64,000 nucleotides of DNA from Bathymodiolus brooksi (GCA_963680875.1 OY804588.1:61330369-61394368); one strand, 5' to 3'; positions 18,542 to 30,612 are shown, counted from the stretch's first letter. Made by a program: numbers and translations. Notes: generated from the letters alone by a model not told the origin.

Positions 18542-18549
18542 TATATAAA
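18542..18549 (+). promoter_or_regulatory. TATA box of the cysteine-rich peptide gene
   Basis: TATATAAA lies about 75-80 bp upstream of a clean donor (ATCAG|GTAAGT at 18623), so transcription would start near 18572. An E-box-like CAGGTG (18515) and a GATA-like CTTATC (18521) lie just upstream. Confidence 0.65.
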
Positions 18550-18572
18550 CCAGCTAGGAGGAAAGAACAAAT

Positions 18573-21500
18573 ACCGATCATCATATAGACATTTGAAAAG
18601 CATTCCACAAACATCAAAATCAGGTAAGTCTGCTATTTTTGTTTCCTTAATCTTCCATATGTGTAACGGTAAAGCTCCCATACCTAAGGTTATATGAACC
18701 GTATAAATACCAATATGTTAATTCATAACCACCTCTGCTAACTGCTTAACTTGAGTAGATACATACATGCCAACCCTACCGATTTACGCGGTAGTCTACC
18801 GAATTTTTACGTCTTCTACCGCCTACCGATTTTAGATGTTTTCCTACCGAGTTAAAAAAAAAATGTAAAACAAATCATCGTGAATTGTTCATATGTTGAT
18901 TATTCTTGTAGATTTCTACGACGTATTAATGAGTACAAATCCAAATTATTTAGGCCCTTTCCGTAATCGTTTCCCTCTTAATTTGTACAGGAAACTTCCA
19001 TTGGTCAATTCTTTATCATTAAACCAATCAGAAACGGTATTTAAAATAAAGTTTTGAAGCGCTACATTTTGAACTTATGATTCCTAAGCAACAACAGATC
19101 AATGTCTGAGTGAATATGTCCGAAACGCCAGGGAAAAAAAGGCTCGTTTACGAACTCTGACAAATATATATATATGTAAAATGCTAATTTCCATTTTTAC
19201 ATGGTTTTTTCAAACTACATTTAAAGATTGGACTGAACAGATTTTATCCAAAATGCAACAGAATGCACCATTTTGCGTCCTTCTGAAAAACATTTCATTT
19301 ATTTATGGTTTTATCATACTATATTTAAAGTTTTGACTACACAGATTTTATATCCAAAATGCAGCAGAATGCACCATTTTGCGTCCTGGAAAAAAAAATT
19401 CAAACCCCCTCCCCCTACCGATTTTAGTCTCTCGAGGGTTGGCATGTATGGTAGATATCTTCTTTAGCTCTGTTGGTAGAGCTATGGCTTACAGTGCGAT
19501 AGGCCCCGGGATCCAATCCTGTCGGACACATGTTTCGGAGATAAAATATGCTCTACTGCTGCACATTAAAAAAAACAATGTGATATGGCATCACGGGAAA
19601 AAACTTTCAAGAACGTTTTTCGTATCCATAAGTTCCAAATTGTCCAATCAAAGCGTCGTTTTTATCGGATGTGACGTTCTGATTGGATGTTTTTTCGAGT
19701 AAGAGTACCAAGCTCGTACTCGATAGTTCTATAAATATGTGTACGTGTTCCTTGACTAAAATTATCGCAATTATAGACACATTTTCATTATGGTTATTTT
19801 ACTAATTAGGCGAACACGACAGAGTGCTTAGGTCAGAAAAAATACAAACGAGACCAGATGACATGGAAGGGTTAGCATACTATTTTTTTTAGTGCCCTAT
19901 TCCGTTTATGACTTCCCTCAACCCTCGTCTCCAAAAAAGCTAATTAACATATAATGGAAACTTGTCTGCAATCAATTGAGACACTGGATTTCCGTATGGA
20001 CATGATGACAACCATACAATTTTTAAAGGAAGTTTCAAGTAACTCGGTTTAAGCAATTTACTAGAGGTCTGGAAACCATGACTGATTAATTTGTCAGATA
20101 CGAGTAACCCCCTGTTACAAGAAGGGGCGATAAGTAAAACAGGTTATAATACACAACGTAAAGTGGACAGGCAGGAATATACTTCTAATAACAAAATGGG
20201 AAATTTACTATGGGAAAACTGAAATTATCGTGTTTATTATAAACCATTGTACACAATAGTTTCTCACGGTCAATATCTAGATGTAAGTCTAAATAAAAGT
20301 TGGATATATCAGCATCAGTAATTTGTAATTGATATTAACAATAGTGCGCATGTGTTTCTGTTTCTATTCAAGTTAGCACTATTTCACCTATATTCATGAC
20401 AAAAACAAATTTACACACAACGAATAAAGTGAAAAACGTCTGACTAAGACGCGATTATGGATGGTCGTTTTGACTGCCAATGGTTAAAGGGGAGATAATG
20501 GATGGCTGGGTTTGTTAAATATTACTCAACAACAGGCCACCATAAGCACTATTTTTTCTAGTTTAAATATATTTTATTGTTTATAACAACAAATGAATAA
20601 AACCATAACCTCTCCTTAGAGTGCAAGGAGTGTGTCCTTTTACAAACATAAATCACTCATGTACAAAAAAGTATGTCCTTTCTAAGACGAGTCGTACTTT
20701 TGATTTGTCTTATTCAACGACAGGCGCTACTTTCACGAGAAGTTGTGAGAAACTAGGTTTGATTTTTATATGAACATCATTTTCATATGCACTTTGACTT
20801 AATGAAAGTTATTTCCATTTGTTTAGGTAAAATGCAGAAGGCCGTGGCTATTGTAGGACTGCTTCTCTGTTTAACTGGTAAGATAATTTACACGTAAATT
20901 AAAGGCCTATAGAAAAAATAATAATGTTGGTTTTAGATATATATGAAGTATGTTACACGGCCTATTCCATAAGGGTAATAACAAAATTACCGAACTCCGA
21001 ACAATCTTACAAAGGGAAAGTCAAAACCCATAAGTATATAAACAGACAAAATCAGTCAACAACCAGAAAACTGTGAAAACCGTAATGACCCTGACTTGGT
21101 ACAGGTATTTCTAAAGAAATGGTGGGTTGAATCAGATTTTAAAGCGCCAAATCTCCCGCTTTCATTACGGCTCAAAGGTTCCGGCTGTCACTATAACAGT
21201 ATCACACTTATATAGCAACACAAGAGTTGCCAATATGTTGTCGGGGCCCGGGTGGCTCAATGAGTTAGGTCGTTGGATCTAACAACTCATACAAGCCTAT
21301 CACCAATACGGCGTGGGTTCGCGCCCGGTTAGGGTGCACTCGACTCGCAGCCGCGGTGCAAGTGATAAAGTTTACCAGCTGCTTGCCCATGGTCGGTGGT
21401 TCTTTCCGGGTACTCCGGCTTCCTCCACCACTAAAACTGGTCGCCATGATATAGCTGAAATATTGTTGAAAGTGGCGTTAAAACACAAAAAATCAATCAG

Positions 21501-22130
21501 TCAATCCAATATGTTGTCGAGAGCTTTACTTGAATGGTTATATTGGTCGTGCTCAAACAGACCATTGAAAAAAACCGACCATGTGTAGATGTCTGGAAAC
21601 CTTAAGAAAGAAAAGTTTTGAAGATACCAAAGTGGTAATCAGAAGTCGTAATTCGAAGGTCAGACAAAACAATGGCCAACAGAAAAGTACAAACAACGAT
21701 GTATAAAACACTACACAGAAAACAAAGGTCGAGAACAGGTATTTTAGGTACATAGCGAGCATATTTTTGACTCTACACAAGCGCCTGTGGATCGAGCAAT
21801 ACGAACCCCACCAAAAACTCATCATGCTATCACTTTGCAGGATATATTTTTTTTGGTAGTTTTGGAGGTGACATATGCGAAACTAACATTGATTCCTAGC
21901 TCCTGCTCCATTAATGTCCGAGGATGCCCAAGCTTTTCGGCAGATAACTCATGTCTCAGGTGTTGTCGTAGAGCCGGATGTGACCGTGGAGACTGTGACC
22001 ACTACACGTGTAAATGTTCTGGGTGTCCTTGACACTGACTAGAGATAATTCTACCAACAAGTGGAAATCATTCAGATTTTATTTGAACATGATGTCACTT
22101 TAAAAAATTAATAAAATTCAAAATAACTTA
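18573..22130 (+). CDS. Secreted 10-cysteine peptide precursor (mussel-AMP-like), three-exon gene
   Basis: Probable secreted host-defence peptide. Exon 1 (about 18573-18623) is non-coding. Exon 2 (20827-20877) starts translation at 20832 with [15 protein letters not shown] and ends in phase 1 at CTG|GTAAGA. Exon 3 (21860-22032) opens in the matching phase after TTTTTTTTGGTAG. The joined product has 72 residues: a 22-residue signal peptide (cleavage after ..VTYA) and a 50-residue mature chain beginning KLTLIPSSC. The cysteine spacing is C-X6-C-X8-C-X2-CC-X4-C-X4-C-X4-C-X-C-X2-C, with modest net positive charge. Mussel defensins, mytilins and myticins share a hydrophobic leader and the closing C-X-C-X2-C, but I know no named family with exactly this spacing. 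A polyadenylation signal lies at 22110. Intron 1 holds a TIR element and intron 2 a SINE. Confidence 0.75.
18762..19450. mobile_element. TIR element in intron 1 of the 10-Cys peptide gene
   Basis: The ends CATACATGCCAACCC and GGGTTGGCATGTATG are perfect inverses, and GTAGATA flanks both sides (18755-18761 and 19451-19457) as a 7-bp target duplication. The interior holds CTACCGA-rich ends and two tandem ~125-bp segments ending GCACCATTTTGCGTCCT (to 19280 and 19386). No coding capacity is seen. Confidence 0.8.
19463..19530 (+). repeat. tRNA-like sequence (pseudo-tRNA or SINE head)
   Basis: TAGCTCTGTTGGTAGAGC resembles a tRNA A-box/D-arm. GGGATCCAATCC, about 35 nt on, resembles a decayed B-box. 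No convincing acceptor-stem pairing is visible. Confidence 0.35.
20832..20877 (+). CDS. Coding exon 2: signal peptide start
   Basis: ATG follows an acceptor (CATTTGTTTAG at 20826) by 5 nt and has an AAA at -3 to -1. Fifteen codons plus 1 nt encode a hydrophobic leader. The donor is GTAAGA. Confidence 0.78.
21242..21490 (+). mobile_element. tRNA-derived SINE in intron 2 of the peptide gene
   Basis: The head has an A-box-like GGTGGCTCAATGAG and a B-box GGGTTCGCGCCC. The core (GATAAAGTTTACCAGCTGC, GGGTACTCCGGCTTCCTCC) and tail (GAAATATTGTTGAAAGTGG, CGTTAAA) are shared with the 2.66-kb family, but the head differs. Related copies lie at 40093 and (head only) 63479. Confidence 0.8.
21605..21740 (+). 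repeat. Single diverged monomer of the ~176-bp satellite
   Basis: AGTTTTGAAGATACCAAAGT, GGTAATCAGAAGTCGTAA and ACACTACACAGAAAAC match units of the array at 48985-49935. Confidence 0.6.
21860..22032 (+). CDS. Coding exon 3: end of leader and 10-Cys mature peptide
   Basis: An acceptor after the T8 tract (TTTTGGTAG|TT) restores the frame left by exon 2. The exon encodes the last seven leader residues (VLEVTYA) and the mature chain, with stop TGA at 22030. An alternative acceptor at CATTGATTCCTAG (21899) would read a different open frame (see findings). Confidence 0.75.
22110..22115 (+). terminator. Polyadenylation signal AATAAA
   Basis: AATAAA lies 78 bp after the stop codon of the 10-Cys peptide gene. 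Confidence 0.65.
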
Positions 22131-22236
22131 TTTGTTTTACTTTTCAATTATTGAACATATCCATCCAGATAAAAATAAATGTCGATTTCTATTATGGTTT
22201 GGTTTTCGTGTGCATTGGCCTATGGGTGGATGTTTT

Positions 22237-22493
22237 GAATGGTTTGGTTTATGGTGTTTAACGCCACTTTCAACAATATTTCAGTTATATCGTGGCGGTC
22301 AGTTTTATAGGTGGAAGAAACCTGTGTACCCGGAGAAAGCCACCCGTCTGTCGCAAGTCACTGACAAACTTTATCACATAATGCTGTATCGAGTACACCT
22401 CGCCATGTACGGTATTCAAATTCACAACTTTAGTGGTGATAAGCAGTTGTAAATCCGAATACCATACGATCACGACCACGACGGCCTCTGATG
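22237..22493 (-). mobile_element. tRNA-derived SINE (GAAATATTGTTGAAAGTGG family)
   Basis: Near-complete copy just downstream of the peptide gene: GGTGTTTAACGCCACTTTCA at its left end and CGATCACGACCACGACGGCC at the right. The open frames across it have no meaning. Confidence 0.8.
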
Positions 22494-23804
22494 TTTTGAA
22501 TGTCGTGAGGATATTGTGATATGTTGAATATGTCTGATATTTTAGCTCTTTAATGGTTCACAGAAACCCGATTTGTGATGAATGTCCAGCGTCTATCTAA
22601 GCAAGTTACTTATTTTAAATAAAGGCTCACGCATCTATACAACCTATTACATCTACAAAAAAACAACATTTTTTCACCTTTAACCCCTTGCTTGAAAACA
22701 GAATAGGGTTAGTAACTCCAGCATTAATTCGAACTAGTCTGTGCTTAGGATCAAGAAAAGTTCGAAAATGAAATCCGGACAGTTTTTCGAACTTTTCTTG
22801 CCCTATCGTTGAAGTAATTACATTAAACACAAGACTCACACTCTACTTTCGTCAAACGTATACGAAAAATGAAGCAATAAATGAATGGAAATCTTAAAAT
22901 TCTGGAGAACTGAGCTATCGTATGCACAAAACAAGCAGAGAGGCGAAAAGGAACGTCTTTTAGGAATTGATACATGTCCTAGTTTGAATGATATAATGGA
23001 AATAAGATGCATTAAATGTAACCGAAGCGAGCAGGTGTACGATTTTAAAAGTTTCGGTGTTTCCTGCCTTGTGGATAATTAGTATATAGGATCGAAACAT
23101 GCAAGTTGTTGTTAACATAAGATTATATGAATATTGACACGAACAAGTTAAAATAAGGAAAATAATGAAATAATAAAGAAATAAAGAAATGTCATTGAAA
23201 ATAAATATGTATATAGAAAGTTAAATAAAAAGGGGGGGTGATAATTCCGTGCCACCCGCCAGTGCTTAGGATCATTGGGCTCAAATTTCAGAAGATAGGT
23301 CAAATCGAACTTGAGTTATCGTGTAAAAACAGAAACAGGTGTAGAATGGACCACACATCCACAAAAAATACTGCATGATCTGTACTACCCAGACGGGACT
23401 GTCCATACGAGCATTTGGGCAATACCCTGTACATAGTCCGCTCAACTAAACAACAATGGGCCGACTTGCTATGTGAGGATGTCCAGGTTGTTTTTAAGAC
23501 CCACTCTACTTCTGGTGGTACCGACAATTAGAATTCGTTAATATCTCTCCACTAGGCCATTTTAAAACTTTCATACCTATGCAGTGGAGGCTATTCTCTA
23601 ATTTATGATCAACTGGAGACCATCTGTAATTTAAGAGAAAATATTTAAACCCCTTTCCTCAGTCATATTTTTTTTATAGGTGCCCTTTTTTTGGAGGACA
23701 ATGTTGTCAGACACAACTTTAAGCTCATTTTGACTGAAAGCAGTAGTGGCTACATATACTGTAAAGACCTTTTCTTGATTGTTTTAAGTGGGGGTCATCT
23801 TGGG

Positions 23805-23985
23805 GATTATGGTGTTTAACGCCACTTTCAAAAATATTTCAGTTTTATCGTGGCGGTCAGTTTTATTGTTGGAGGAAACCAGAGTAACCGGAGCAAATGT
23901 TGTATCGAGTACATCTCTTCTGAGCGGGATTGCATATGTAGCTATAAATCCAACAGCCATACGATCAAAACGGCCACCTCTTTAT
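23805..23985 (-). mobile_element. tRNA-derived SINE, shortened copy
   Basis: Starts GGTGTTTAACGCCACTTTCA and has a deletion in the core between AGAGTAACCGGAG and CAAATGTTGTATCGAG. Confidence 0.7.
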
Positions 23986-25007
23986 TTAAGAGAATAGGTT
24001 GACAACCAATAAACAATGTGGGTAAATGATTGTGTGAACCTATGTAAAGGTTTTAATTGCATAAAGTAAAAGAAGATAATGTGTAGGGTAGTAAAATTTT
24101 GAATAGCAGCATGCATGCCACCTACGATCACTCCCAATAAACTATTACTTAAGGGTGTAGGCCTGGGCAACCCCAAAATTTTCCCATAGTTCAATTTTTT
24201 TTTATATTTGCATCATTGAATATCTATGGCTAAATACATTACCTGCCAAATTTTCAAGAAATTTCACCATGCCGTTTTCTCCATAGCACATCCTAAATAT
24301 AGCAATTTTGGGGGTATTCTTGACGCCAGATGGTAATACTAGTTTCGGAAGCTTCTAATAGATATACGCATTTATTTCTGGTTGAAAGGGAATATTTTGG
24401 CTTTAATATACTTGAAAGTGTTATTGTTGAATAATTATGAAATATCTAGCATCTATGAATATCATGTTTGGAGAAAATCACGTGCAAAACAGTTGAAATT
24501 GGAAAAAAGGGAGGATGCCCTGAGATACCACCGTGGTATTAAAAATCTGATTAAAAAAAATCCTGTCGATTAATTTCAACAAAAAATGTCACAGTAAAGA
24601 ATATACATATAGACATCATTGCACCACATTTTACAAACTGTAAAGATATTTTAAGATATTTAAAATTATGTTTTCCATGGATGGCACCCAGAAAAAATGA
24701 AATTGTCGAGGAAAGTTATTACACACTTATCCTTTGCTGTTTCTTTATTTGTAGGAGGTTCAGATATTACCAAATTTTTTTTCCCAAAGCAAAACTTTCC
24801 ATTTTTGTTACTACATTAAAATTAATTTATTTCGATCTTTGAACAGTTGTTTTCCTCTGTTGCCTGAAATAAGAATCTTTCTCAAACTGTGAGCAATAAT
24901 ATTATAGGAATATAGGTTATTTTGAGGGAATTTATACATGTGAGATTTTGACATTTCACCTGCAAACTGACAAAGATATAAAATTTGGGCATGTTGTAAA
25001 ACATGGA

Positions 25008-25080
25008 GTGGAGTCTGGAGTGTTTTCTGGAGTGGAGTTTGGAGTCATTTTTGGAGTCATTTTTGGAGTCGATTTTAAAT
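25008..25080 (+). repeat. GGAGT-motif minisatellite
   Basis: Irregular repeats of TGGAGTCATTTT and TGGAGTGG-like words. Confidence 0.6.
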
Positions 25081-26729
25081 TCAAGATTGCCCTTATTATA
25101 TATATAACAATACAAAACAGACACAAAAAAAGGAATAATGAATTAAAAATAGTTGAAGTTCTAACATAGATGATCCATATATGGTTTTAATGAACAAATA
25201 ATGAATATATTGTTGTTATTTAGATTTGGAAGGCGTCTTACCTATATAGGTAATTGCGCCTTGTACCTATATCCTAATACTGACGCAAGTTAAAAATGGC
25301 TATCGGTGCAAAGATTAAGATCCCTTACAGATAAGGGGTCTGACAGGTCCGATAATCATGCAACTAGGGGTAGGAATTTCAAAGAGGGGGGTACAAATAT
25401 CTTGGCAAAGGTTTAAATACATTAAAGGTAAAGGGGACCTCTGGTGATATTTTGTAAGGTGTTGCTTAAAGAATTCAGGGCAAGTAGGCCACACATATAA
25501 TGTACTCTTTATGAATGACCATTACATTGGGCGTAAAAGTAGTCTTACTAGTAAAAATCTTACGCTGTGTAAAAGGGACATTTTCAAATTTATCAACATA
25601 AAGCCTGAAAGGTAGGGTTGAGAATAAGGGGAGTACATACTTAAATTTGTACCCCACGAATAAGGCGCCCACCACTTAATGTTTGAAAAATCTAAAAAAA
25701 AATTGGCTCTCTTTTCACTTGGAAAAAAATTACCCCTCAATAATGAAAATTCAATGTTTGCTGCCCGAATTTGGTAAACTTAGCATAATGAATGTTTCCA
25801 GGATTATTAGATGGAGAAAATAATATAGGATAACTACTTGAAGAATCCAAATATAGAAAATATTCAACGAGTGACCGAACAACGGAATAATTCACGAATG
25901 CATAAAACACATGAGTTAATTATCCGTGTTTGTCAGTCACAAGTTGAATATTTTTCTGATTTTACCGATCGACTGCGCTGTAAATTGCATAAAATCGTCA
26001 TGCAAAGTATATAAGAGTATTACATATATGTGAAACATGATATAAACAAGAAATATGAAAAACAATGTTGCTAAATAAAATGAGAAAAAAAAGGGGGGGG
26101 GGGGGTAAAAAAGTATAACCTGTCCCCAGGTACTTGTGTTCTGCTATATGTATACCACTATTGCATTCCGGAACTCAGTTCGTAATGTCGTAACAACAAC
26201 AACAAATATTATTGCTATATTCCAGTGTAATCGTAACCACTTCTTAAATTAAAATGTGATCTTCACTTAAAGTTCTATGATAGAGACCACTTTCTTGTCA
26301 AAAGATACGATAGGTATAATAGACACCAGAGTTTACCAGGTAGACCATGCCAGGTGTATTACAATATATTTCTTTGTTTTGTGGGTAAACTTGTTGGTTC
26401 TGTGTTTCCAAGGTTGTGTGACTTATGTCCTGTTTCGTCGTTGTCACACTTGTATTAGGCACAGACCATTTTACTGGAAAGGGTGGGGGTTGAGATTTTT
26501 CAAAGAAAATTATCCAAAATTGTTTGAGTTTTTTTTTTTTTATCTCCAAGTTGTTCCTAAGAGCTTTTTTGTTTCCTTCTCTACCTGAACGCACTAAAAA
26601 TACCCCATTTAAATGTAAAGAAAAAATATTATGATCCAATTGTTGCCTGTAAAATTTGAATGTTGCTATCCTATACCAAACATGGACATTTAGTGGCTAC
26701 ACAGACCCCATTCGACACAAGTTTTCAAT

Positions 26730-27415
26730 AGCACATACTACAACGGATCATGTCATTACAGTCAAAAACCATCAGACACAGTCACAAACCAAATATGGTA
26801 AAAATCAATATCAAACTTTTCTCAAGTTTATTGGATTTTGCATGAATTAAACTTTCAAGTGTAGTTCATTTATCAATTACAATTTCTTTACTTTTTTGGT
26901 ATTAATCTCAGGGGCGGATCCAGGATTTCAAGTTAGGGGGGAGGGGGGGGGGCGCACTTAAAAAAATTGCGCCGAGCGGAGGGAGGCGCGAAACATTTTG
27001 GGGTATTTCGTGTGAAAAATCACGATTTTACGCCAAAAAAATCTGATTTTTCTAATTTTAGGGGGGCGCGCGAAATTTGTGGGGTATTTCATGTGAAAAA
27101 TCACGATTTTACGCCAAAAAAATCATATTTTTTCCAATTTTAGGGGGGGCGCGCGCCGGGTGCGCCCCCCCCCCCCCTGAATCCGCCCCTGAATCTTCAC
27201 CTTTTTAAGCATTTAATATCAAAGAAATTGTGAAATTAGTTTAATTATGAATATTCTACCCTATAGGAATGTTAAATTCATTGAAAAATAATCAATACAT
27301 GTGAAATACCGGTAGAAGAAAAATCGATTTTTACCATATTAGGTCAAACGATGGTTTGTGCCCGTGTCTGATGGTTTTTGATTGTAATGATACGAGTCTG
27401 TTGTAAGGTGCGATT
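26730..27415. mobile_element. Long inverted-repeat element containing a nested MITE
   Basis: The left arm (about 26730-26812: CATTACAGTCAAAAACCATC, AGACAC) pairs with the right arm (about 27326-27410: GATGGTTTTTGATTGTAATG). The arms are about 80 bp and imperfect. The CAGGGGCGG MITE (26909-27191) lies between them. Confidence 0.55.
26909..27191. mobile_element. 283-bp MITE with CAGGGGCGGAT ends and 5-bp TSD
   Basis: The ends CAGGGGCGGATCCAGG and CCTGAATCCGCCCCTG are inverse, flanked by AATCT (26904-26908 and 27192-27196). The inside has two diverged ~80-bp direct repeats (GGGGTATTTCGTGTGAAAAA) and long G and C runs. Confidence 0.8.
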
Positions 27416-27469
27416 AGGAATACCAAAATCTACTATTATGTACTTAAATTAGGGCACCTGTAAAGTGCG

Positions 27470-27604
27470 AAACGAAATAGAAACGAAACGAAACGAAATC
27501 AACAAAAACGAAACGAAACGAAACGAAACGAAATCAACGAAATGGAAACGAAATAAAACGAAACCAACGAAAGCAAAACGAAATCAATGAAAACAAAACG
27601 AAAT
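27470..27604. repeat. CGAAA/CGAAAT pentanucleotide-rich array
   Basis: Imperfect tandem ACGAA repeats forming the left arm of the foldback element. The inverted counterpart lies at about 30380-30435. Confidence 0.85.
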
Positions 27605-28989
27605 AGACTGATATGAAGAAAATGGAAGGAATTTTTTTTTTAAATACAATAATTTTGATTAATTATAACCGGGAAACCCATCTTGCATGTCTGTCCATTA
27701 CAGTACTCCTCGCGTACATTACCCGCAACTCAATTCAAGCCGGGTTTGCTTTGCCGACAAACTTTCAGAAGTTCAAATGTCATATGTTTATTTGTGTTGA
27801 GTGAGTGTCAGTATTTATGAATTATAAAGTTTCTGGAGTGGGCATATAGAAAAAAAAGGGGGGATATAAGGGGGTATTTTCATAGATTGGGATATTGAGG
27901 GTTCATTTTTCGTCTGATTTTATTACGTTTTTCGTTTGTATTCTACATAAATTTGCCTATTCGCAAATCATACAGGATGGTCTTGAGTTTCAGATTCTGG
28001 GCACTATTTGACTACTGGATTTTCCCGACTTGTAACGTTTAATCCCCATGCACCACTCAGAGGCGGATTTAGAGGGGGGTGTGCGGGGCGTGCGCCCCCC
28101 CCCCCCCCCTAATATTCGCAAAGCATATGTTATACAACGTTAATCAAATAGTTCAGCAAACAACTTTTTCATGAATGGTTAACTCGTGACCTGTAGTAAA
28201 ATATTCCTACACATGATGTATTGACAATTTCCGCTTTTGCTTGTCTATAAACAAGAACGGTCGAATCATACGTGTTCAATTAATGAATCAAACGACGAAA
28301 AGAAAAGCTCCATCCGGACGGGCAGTCTTAACTAGAACTACCCGAAAGGACAAGCACCGTATGTACAAACCAATTAGTGAAATGAGGAATGGCGTTAAAG
28401 CTAAACCAATAGTTCTTTGAAGGGTTAAAATATCGTGATCGATCAGTCATGAGTTGAACAATTCGCGTCACGGTTGTTCAAAACAAGTTTTACTTTAGGT
28501 TCTTATAATCTGACAAAAACATACTGTTAACAATTATCCGACAAAATTAAGACTCTAAGTTAAGTTTTTTAGTCTGATAAAAATGGTGTGGTTAGCTCAA
28601 AATTGTCGTTCAATTAAATGTCTGCAATTCCTCAAACCCCCAGAGCTTAGGGGGAGGGGGCTTTGCCCCCCCCCCCCCCCCCATGGGCCCCCTACCAGGG
28701 CTCTGCCTACGACCCGCTGGGGGACATTAAGCGATCCCCAGACCCCTTGCCTACTCACGCCCCCTAACCACAAATCCTGGATCCGCCACTGCCACCCCCC
28801 CCCCCCCCCCCCACCCCCCTATTCGTCAATATGACGGAACTATTAACGACTGTCATACAAGTGAGAGGTTTGACCCACCATTTTCTTGGGAAATACCTGT
28901 ACCAAGTCGGGAATATGAAATAGTTGTTTTCTAGTTTCACATTTGGTCATGTCTTAGGATTAGAGAAATTACATGTACCGATTGTTTTT

Positions 28990-29230
28990 ATACTTGGTAA
29001 CGTCTTAGGGTTAGACGAGTGGCATCTGCCTATCTGTTATCAGAACCCACCATTTTCCTGGGAATATGCCTGTACCAAGTCAGGAATGTGTTTTTTTTCA
29101 GTTGTTCCGTTGATTGAAAACTCAGATGGTTGAGCTTCTTATCGGTTTTGTGTTTTTGTGGACTTTCCCTTTTGAATGCGCCTTGGAGTACGGTACCATT
29201 GTTATTACCTTTATTCGGTAGTGTGCCAAC
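28990..29230 (+). repeat. Dispersed repeat fragment (CCTGTACCAAGTC family)
   Basis: CACCATTTTC.TGGGAA and CTGTACCAAGTC.GGAAT occur twice (28878 and 29047). They are followed by GGACTTTCCCTTTTGAATGC and TTGGAGTACGGTA. It looks like a retroelement 3'-region fragment; the family is not certain. Confidence 0.4.
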
Positions 29231-30612
29231 AGATCTGGTGTAATGTCTTACCGTTGTTCTTTCCGAGATATACAGGCGTCAAAAAGACCCAACACTATAA
29301 ACTTTTTATTTCAAATCCTATTGTTCTATTTTGAAGAACTAAAAAAAAACCAACAGCAACATAACAGGACGTACAGTGAGCGCCCTCCTTACAGAAGAAC
29401 TTCTGGAAAAAATAATGCTTGCAAAAACTAAACATGAGAAACTCTGGAAGTTTTATTGAAATCCATTCTGTTGTTTAGGAAGAGTTATGGATAACGCAAC
29501 CGTATCCTCTCTCTATTGTATAGCCTTGTATGACAATTACATAGCCTTAAATGACAAAGTCCAAAAGTGAAGAAATTTTAGCAAGAACTGTTAAAATGGG
29601 AAAACAAAAATAGAAGGTGCACAATGCCATTTGGTACTAAAGAATTCATGAAATTAATGAACCTTGCCATATGGTATTAAAGATTTCCTGTAAGATTCAT
29701 TCAATTCCATCAAGTTGTTAAGGAGGAATTGCATAGGCAGTGAGGGAAACACTCACGGACAAACGGACATATACTATATACCCCCTCCCACAGGATAGCG
29801 GGGGGAATAAAAATATGTGCCGTATCAAATTTTATTAATACCGGAAATATTTTTGGAGGGGGGGTGATTTGGTTTTTTTTTTTATATGAAAAGGGATCAA
29901 AGGGAAAAAAGGTACTTTTACAAGATATGTAGATTTTTTTTAAATTTCTAAAGTTAATTTTTGATAGGATTTGTATACCTCCGCCAAAAAAAGATAGGGG
30001 TATATAGGACTTCTGCTGTCCGTCCGTACGTTTGTCCGTCCGGTCGTCACACTTTTTCGTCTCTCCGACACACTTTTAAATTTTGCTCGGACGGGGGTAT
30101 TTATTAGTGAACTTTAACTACTGCACTTCTGTTATTTTAATTCCTCTTCTTTCAACAGACCTGACGTTGCTCTTATGGTTCCCAAATTTAAAAGAAGCCA
30201 CTAAGTGAAAAGGACAGACTCCCGCTGAATAAATGCATAGTATTCTTGTTCAATGGTGATCAAATCCTGTCCTCTCCTGATGAAAGACACTGAGACATGT
30301 GTGGGAAGTAGTCTAGCATCGTAATTGTGAAAATAGGTTTGATTTCTTTTAGTCCCCTATTATTTTTTCTTCCATTTTCTATTTCGTTGGTTTCATTTTA
30401 TTTCGTTTCGTTTCGTTTCTATTTCGTTTCTCACTTTATAGGTGCCCATGTATATTCACTGCTTTTATTTTCGTCGGGATTTTCAATCAAACCCACTCTA
30501 TCCTTAGAGTCTAGTCCTGTATTTGGAAAAAGAAAATAAGTGTTTTCCGATTGGTTAACAGATTATGCATTTCATAAACTGTTTTCTGATTGGATAAGGC
30601 CATATAGGGGGG

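Larger units (their letters stand above)
22500..26690. other. No gene recognised; scattered repeat fragments
   Basis: Holds a SINE fragment (23805-23985, minus) and a short GGAGT-rich minisatellite (25008-25080). I see no coding block with a family signature. The 75-codon minus frame at 23527-23300 is unplaced. Confidence 0.35.
27452..30447. mobile_element. ~3-kb foldback element with CGAAA-rich inverted arms
   Basis: The left end GGGCACCTGTAAAGTGCGAA, followed by ACGAAATAGAAACGAAACG, has its inverse at the right end (CGTTTCTATTTCGTTTC..CACTTTATAGGTGCCC, to 30447). The similarity continues through CGAAACGAAA tandem repeats to a shared AAAATGGAAG word. No transposase or clear target duplication was seen. 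A third end of the same type opens at 63982. The interior includes C/G homopolymers (28090, 28667, 28795). Confidence 0.7.

Noticed and set aside
21841..21899. Acceptor CACTTTGCAG at 21840 for exon 3 of the peptide gene
   Set aside because: It looks strong, but joined to exon 2 the frame stops after about 18 codons, whereas the TTTTGGTAG acceptor 19 nt on gives a complete leader and the 10-Cys chain.
26277..26639. Overlapping open frames of 103 (+) and 113 (-) codons
   Set aside because: They cover the same bases in opposite directions, without splice context, codon bias or any recognised motif.
28583..28834. 83-codon proline-rich plus-strand frame
   Set aside because: Built of poly-C tracts inside the foldback element.
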